Positions 59,697 through 64,000 of a stretch of DNA of 64,000 nucleotides are shown piece after piece (the stretch's first letter is position 1; each line of letters starts with the position of its first letter). The notes under the pieces were generated by a model. That model ran no database searches and was not told the DNA's origin. It was given only the letters and a program-made list of their open reading frames with translations. The stretch lies in NCBI RefSeq assembly GCF_030272615.1, contig NC_081411.1:43643017-43707016 (forward strand), in the 5' to 3' direction. Origin of the DNA: Cryptomeria japonica (lineage: Eukaryota > Streptophyta > Pinopsida > Cupressales > Cupressaceae). The translations under genes and the position numbers were made by a program.

Positions 59697-59866
59697 GTGG
59701 GGTATGGAGGGAGGGAGGAGAGAAGAAAAGAAAGAGGGATGGGGTATGGAGGAAGGTAGAAGGGGAGAGAGAAAGAGAGAAAGAGAGAGAGGGATGGGGT
59801 ATGGAGGAAGGGATAAGGGGAGAGAGGGAGGGATGGGGTATGGAGGAAGGGAGAATGGGAGAGAGC

Positions 59867-59905
<39 letters not shown>
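59697..59905 (+). repeat. GA-rich tract near the right end
   Basis: Purine-rich repeats GGGATGGGGTATGGAGGAAG and GAGAGAGA, the same kind as 50228-51975 but shorter. Confidence 0.9.
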
Positions 59906-59907
<2 letters not shown>

Positions 59908-59939
59908 TGTATGCATTTGAGAGGGGGAGACAATACACT

Positions 59940-60060
59940 TACATGTGTATATATATGTTTAATATATTATATATATACATATATTATATATTATATGTAT
60001 ATACACATATTATATATTACATATATTATATGTATATACACATATTATATATAGAATATC
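59940..60060. repeat. AT-rich microsatellite
   Basis: TATATATA, ATATTATATA and GTATATACACATATTATATA words repeated over about 120 bp. Confidence 0.85.
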
Positions 60061-60072
60061 ATATTATACAAT

Positions 60073-60175
60073 AGCACGTACGCACTGTTTATAGTAAAAA
60101 GAGTGCGTACGCGTTGTTTATAGAAAAACGAGCGTGTATGCGTTGCTTACACCATAAGTACCCCGTACGCGCTTT
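60073..60175. repeat. Right subterminal GCGTACGC-type motif cluster
   Basis: AGCACGTACGCACTG, AGTGCGTACGCGTTG, AGCGTGTATGCGTTG and CCCCGTACGCGCTTT within about 100 bp, joined by TTTATAG spacers. It is the counterpart of the left cluster at 25800-26012. Confidence 0.8.
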
Positions 60176-61015
60176 TTAAACTTGTAGTATTCTGTACATG
60201 CTTTTGACTGTTTAGTCTTGGAAATAGGCCTAGATGACAAAGCTATGGTTTGGAAGTTTGATTTCCCTCCATTTCTCTCATTTTTGACGTGTTTTATTTT
60301 ATCAACTTGGTTTATCGACTTTGTCATCATTAGGTTTACACTTCATCAAGTGGGTATTTCTAAAATTGCCACCATATTTTCACACATCTTTGAGCTTTCT
60401 AACCATATAATTATTTTTCAATTTGAACAACAATAACATTATTATTGAATTTCTTTACCAGTGTTTCCATAGTTCTCATAGACATAGGTGCACCATTTTT
60501 TGAATAACTTTTGATATACTTATCCAATTTTAAAAAACTTTATATATTATTGTAGTGCACTTGATTCTTTACAATTTTTTTTTTTAAATTGTATTTTTGA
60601 TTTGTAGTGCAACTTATGCTTCGCGCACGAACAGGTATCTAATTTTCAGGATGTGCTCGATTGGAAAAATCACCAAAAAAAACATACTCAACAAAAAATT
60701 ACAAGAAAATACACATCTTCTAGTTCTCACTCTTAACTATATTTATGCCAAAGGATTTGTCAAAATACTAAATCTAACTATGACTTTTTTGATGCGTACG
60801 TCAAACACTGTGTTATGTTTTTCAGAAAAAATTAGGGTCATTTTTTCATGCATGAAGGATTTGACCCCCTTAATCTTATCCAATTTTGAAAAAGTTTAGT
60901 ATTTTGGAAACTAGGTTCAGAGTACTACAATATTTGTTCTTTGATTATCTTCATATCTTGAGTGGATGACTTTCAAATTTTGCCTCCAAGTTCAGGTTCA
61001 CCTGATTTCAAAAAA
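60176..61015. other. Right end region of the giant transposon, non-coding
   Basis: AT-rich. Short frames at 60218-60436 and 60597-60899 have no recognisable motif. No gene is supported. Confidence 0.45.
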
Positions 61016-61067
61016 AAAAGTGTCCACTTATACCCTCTTTTTGACCACTATCTTTGTGCACTTACCC
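61016..61067 (-). repeat. Right terminal inverted repeat of the giant transposon
   Basis: Read on the minus strand from 61067, it begins GGGTAAGTGCACAAAGATAG and continues GTGGTCAAAAA. After an extra AT-containing bit it reads AGTGGACAC. It matches the left end at 28 of the first 30 positions. Confidence 0.85.
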
Positions 61068-61974
61068 AGTATCTTAATTTTTTTTTAAATTATATAAATT
61101 AAGAAAATATTTCTAATAATATAACAAATTATTATAATGTTTATTATCTATTAAAAAGCATCCACCGACTATGATTCAATCAAATACTGCACTAATTCAT
61201 GTGAGTTGCACGTCTATGTTATTTCTAGGTATAGTATATCTCAAAAAACATTCTTTCATATTTTAGATTTGGCTCTTACATTGATGGGGAAAAATAATTT
61301 CAACCCTTGTTTATTTGTGTGGGCAAGGCGATCCGCAAATCATATGCTAAGGTGAGCACAATACACTAATTATGTTTTCTTGAATAGATCTCCTTAATTT
61401 TGCTCCCCATGAAGGAATTTTTTCTCATGGAAGTAGTGTTTGGTCCCTAGTCGAGAGAAATTCAAAATGGAAACTAAAAATAGTAGAGCATTTGGGTCTT
61501 GTGGAATTGCATGCAACAAATATATGGCCTCGATCTGAAAGATGTGACGTATTTTACATCTAAGAAAGTATAAATCATAAACATGTTATAATTTTTTTCT
61601 GTTGTATGATTGTTTAGAATAAATGAGTCATGTCATTAATAGTATTCAGTTTGTTTTTAATGAATCTACATTTGTAGTTGAGTGTTAGTGATAATTTATA
61701 GGTAGAAGTTAAATTGCTATAGTATCTCGAATTGTCATTGGGTCCATATTCACAAGTCAATAATGGTCATGCTATCAAAAGTATAAAAAAAGCAAAAAAA
61801 TATATTATTTCAATTATAATTGGATGCACTTTCACTTGTATGCAACATCCCCACATTATGGGGGACATTCTTAAATTAAGCTTTAGAGTAAAATAATATT
61901 TCATTTTAAATATTAAAAAAAAAGTATATTAATAAAGAATTTTGAAGGTTCAAAATTCCATACATGACAAATCA
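61068..61974. other. Non-coding AT-rich flank
   Basis: Starts with AGTA, the likely target duplication of the giant transposon. Nothing else is supportable. Confidence 0.45.
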
Positions 61975-62765
61975 AATTATGGTTGACCCTTATTGAAAAG
62001 GACTTGTGGGATATAGTAAGTGGAGCAACAATGAGGCCAACTGATGTTGATGAAAGTGCAAAGTGGACTTCGAAGGATCGAAGATCAATAGCTTCGATTG
62101 GTATTGGACTTTCAAATGCATACCTTCATTTACTTATCAAAGACCTCAAATGAAGTGTGGGCTAATTTGAGCGCTTTGTTTGGATCAAAAGCATCAAGTG
62201 CAAAGATGGGCTTAAAGCATAAATTGTTCGGGAAGCTGAAAATGATATAATTTGACAACATTGTTCAACATATTAGTAAGTTTCACTCCCTATTTAATCA
62301 ACTACTTGGGATAGATGCTAAAGTAGATGATGATGATTCAAAAACTAGTTTGTTAAATAACATGCCTCCTAGTTATGGTATATTGTATTCACATTAAACA
62401 AAGTAGATTCTCGCCTAAAAGATACAATTCTACTCTAATTGATGAAGAAGCTAAGAAAATGGACCCAGCTATGGATGAAATTGTAATGTTTAGTAAAACA
62501 AGCCCAACCATTCCTTCAAATCCAATTCTTCTACATCAAAGGGAAACCTTTTCTTCAAGAATAGAATTTTGTGCTACTATTGTAAGAAGAAGGGACACAT
62601 TGTAATGAATTGCACTCAGCATGCCAATGATCTCCTTGATGGCAAGTTAAATACAAATAAGGCATTGGTTATAGATGATAATGAAGAATACCTTCATGGG
62701 ATGGCTACTAAAAACACTCCACACAAAGATAGTGAGGAGGAATATGTTCTCTAAATCAAATCTAT
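61975..62765 (+). pseudogene. Decayed Copia gag fragment with zinc knuckle
   Basis: Broken frames spell a Copia-type gag: KDLWDIV-like start near 61990, ESAKWTSKDRRSIASIG near 62050, then VWANLSALFGSKASSAKMGL near 62160. FNQLLGIDAKVDDDDSKTSL lies near 62295. Finally the intact knuckle CYYCKKKGHIVMNC (from 62571) is followed by NDLLDGKLNTNKAL. No protease, integrase or RT follows and no flanking LTR pair was found, so only a worn 0.8-kb piece remains. The other two Copia-type elements in the window have different gag wording or none. Confidence 0.8.
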
Positions 62766-63454
62766 TGGAGGATGGATGCACAAGAGGCTGGAGGACATTC
62801 AATGACCTCTCATCAATCACTAGCAATGGGGTCATGAAATTACATTAGTGACAAAACTATTTTTCCTAAAAGGACTCAAGCCAAGATCAGTTTCTAGGTG
62901 GTAACATAAATTGTCTCATATCATCTGTGATTAGAGTGGCAATGATCTATAATGTTGGTAGAAGATGCAACAATGAGGGCTTGGTGTTTAAGCTCTTAAT
63001 GTAAGTGATTGGATGCGTTTGCCCCCAATTATTATTGTCAATTGTTTGTGTATACCTGAAATGTGGTTAGATGTCAATTAAGATCAAATATCAAGCATAC
63101 CAATGAAACATTATATGTGAAGGATTTAATAAACAAAACAAGTTAAACACTCAATCCCTCCAAGATTTCCCATTGTTCTCTATCTCATAGGATTCCTCAA
63201 GTCATGGTTGCTCTCATATTATTGAGAAACTAACCTTTGGAATGACAACTCAAAGAATGAGTGATATGTGATTAAAATGATCTATATGCAAAGCAACTAA
63301 GATCTATATGATGATAACAAAGCTTGCTAAGATGAAGATTTATGCTATGATAATGAAGCTAAACATGATATGCTAACATGATATATGCTAAACTAATGAT
63401 TGAAATGCTCCAAAATGTTAAAGATTATGATTAAAACAAAGAGAAGCTATGCTA
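62766..63454. other. Non-coding sequence before the antisense LTR fragment
   Basis: No gene supported. Part of it may already belong to the antisense LTR, whose inner boundary I cannot place. Confidence 0.35.
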
Positions 63455-64000
63455 AGATTTGATGAGTTTGATAGACTATAATCTGGATGCATAAAAACTT
63501 GTGATCCTTGATAATGAGGGAATGGGGCCTATTTATAGAAGAAATGGGCAATTGGATGGTCAAGATTGAATAATGTTAACAAGGATCAGGATTGCAGGAT
63601 CCCCAATCCATGTTTAAAATTTTCACCAATGAAATGGTGACAATTGTCAACATGAGAAGGCTTGAGAGGAAAGAGAAGAGGCATTAAATGCTTGAGAATA
63701 CATGGTGGTTACCCTAGGGGGTTTGGCTAGGGTTAAGTTAATGGATCAAGTTTTTATCCAAAGGACAAACTCTTGTGCAAGGGTTGAAGGGATACCCATG
63801 GTTAAAGAAATGAATGCTTGAAGAAACCTTGTGGGTTAAATGGATGGTTGAGTTAGAGAGAAAGTCTCTAACCAAGGGTCAAGGTTGAGATAATCATTAA
63901 TAGTTATGTAAGAACCTTAAAAGTTTTGTAAGACTTTGGAGGTTATCTTGTTGAAGAGATAAAGCTTTTAATGCTTTATGAAGACTTTCTATTTTTGAGA
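63455..64000 (-). repeat. Antisense LTR fragment related to the 16.4-kb Gypsy element
   Basis: In reverse complement it matches the middle of the Gypsy LTR with many substitutions. CACCAATGAAATGGTGACAA near 63626 is the reverse of the LTR phrase near 34705. GAGGCATTAAATGC near 63679, GGATCCCCAATCCATG near 63598 and CCTATTTATAG near 63529 (the antisense TATA region) are collinear with it. It runs off the window. It is a different, older member or relative of the same family, inserted in the opposite direction. Confidence 0.7.

Larger units (their letters stand above)
25740..61067 (-). mobile_element. Giant composite DNA transposon with nested LTR retrotransposons
   Basis: The left end (GGGTATGTGCACAAAGATGG from 25740) and the reverse complement of the right end (GGGTAAGTGCACAAAGATAG from 61067) agree at 28 of 30 positions. 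After a short gap they agree again at AGTGGACAC. AGTA lies immediately outside both ends (25736-25739 and 61068-61071), a probable 4-bp target duplication. Inside are a minus-strand DDE-type transposase pseudogene, GCGTACGC-like subterminal motifs near both ends, and three complete LTR elements with their own target duplications. Removing those elements and one duplication copy each leaves about 9,370 bp. Strand is given as that of the transposase. Superfamily is not assigned; the 4-bp duplication recalls Sola- or Academ-type elements, but that is weak evidence. Confidence 0.8.

Noticed and set aside
59631-59938. Ser/Leu-rich minus-strand frames
   Set aside because: Translation of the second GA tract.
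60597-60899. 100-codon plus-strand frame near the right end of the giant transposon
   Set aside because: No motif, no start context and no continuation; AT-rich chance frame.

Overview
The window is plant nuclear DNA, almost certainly from a conifer and perhaps a cupressophyte. It is AT-rich and intron-bearing, and about half of it is nested retrotransposons. Its one intact-looking host gene is a TIR-NB-LRR immune receptor with the gymnosperm-style TIR opening FINHRGPDVK. Bacterial signals such as ribosome binding sites, operons and CRISPR arrays are absent.

Layout. 1-4020 is AT-rich non-coding sequence with one GC-rich island. 4021-5990 is a decayed telomere-like array (CCCTAA-type words) that contains a 27-bp-arm hairpin. 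6900-9480 is a decayed minus-strand LINE (endonuclease then reverse transcriptase). 9500-14070 is non-coding, with an (AT)n microsatellite. 14072-14735 is an insert of mitochondrial origin (NUMT) carrying an antisense piece of the large-subunit rRNA and a complete mitochondrial-type tRNA-Glu(UUC). 15247-20099 is a five-exon TNL gene whose splice junctions all keep frame (1440 residues). Its LRR exon contains a ~501/504-bp higher-order tandem repeat. 20100-25739 is non-coding, with a diverged tandem duplication and a second hairpin.

The main structure is 25740-61067. A ~30-bp terminal inverted repeat beginning GGGTA at 25740 reappears inverted at 61067, flanked on both sides by AGTA. I read this as one DNA transposon, about 9.4 kb before interruption, expanded to 35.3 kb by three later insertions with recognisable target-site duplications. 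They are a 2.84-kb non-coding LTR element on the minus strand (28228-31067, inserted inside the transposase coding sequence), a 16.4-kb Tat-type Ty3/Gypsy element (33314-49713, LTRs identical by eye) and a 6.7-kb Sirevirus-like Ty1/Copia element (52052-58752, LTRs diverged by several percent). The host transposon carries a broken, intron-containing DDE-type transposase gene on the minus strand (33245 to 27500) that I cannot place confidently in a superfamily. It also carries clusters of GCGTACGC-like subterminal motifs, long GA tracts, and a possible second small gene at its left end.

To the right, 61975-62765 is a decayed Copia gag fragment. 63455-64000 is an antisense LTR fragment related to the 16.4-kb Gypsy element, cut by the window edge.

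Functionally, the only gene likely to serve the host is the TNL receptor. The rest is a layered record of transposition. Relative ages read from LTR divergence are Copia oldest, the small LTR element intermediate and Gypsy youngest. Nearly all stops and lost catalytic residues in these elements are explicable as C-to-T or G-to-A changes, as expected for methylated repeats.
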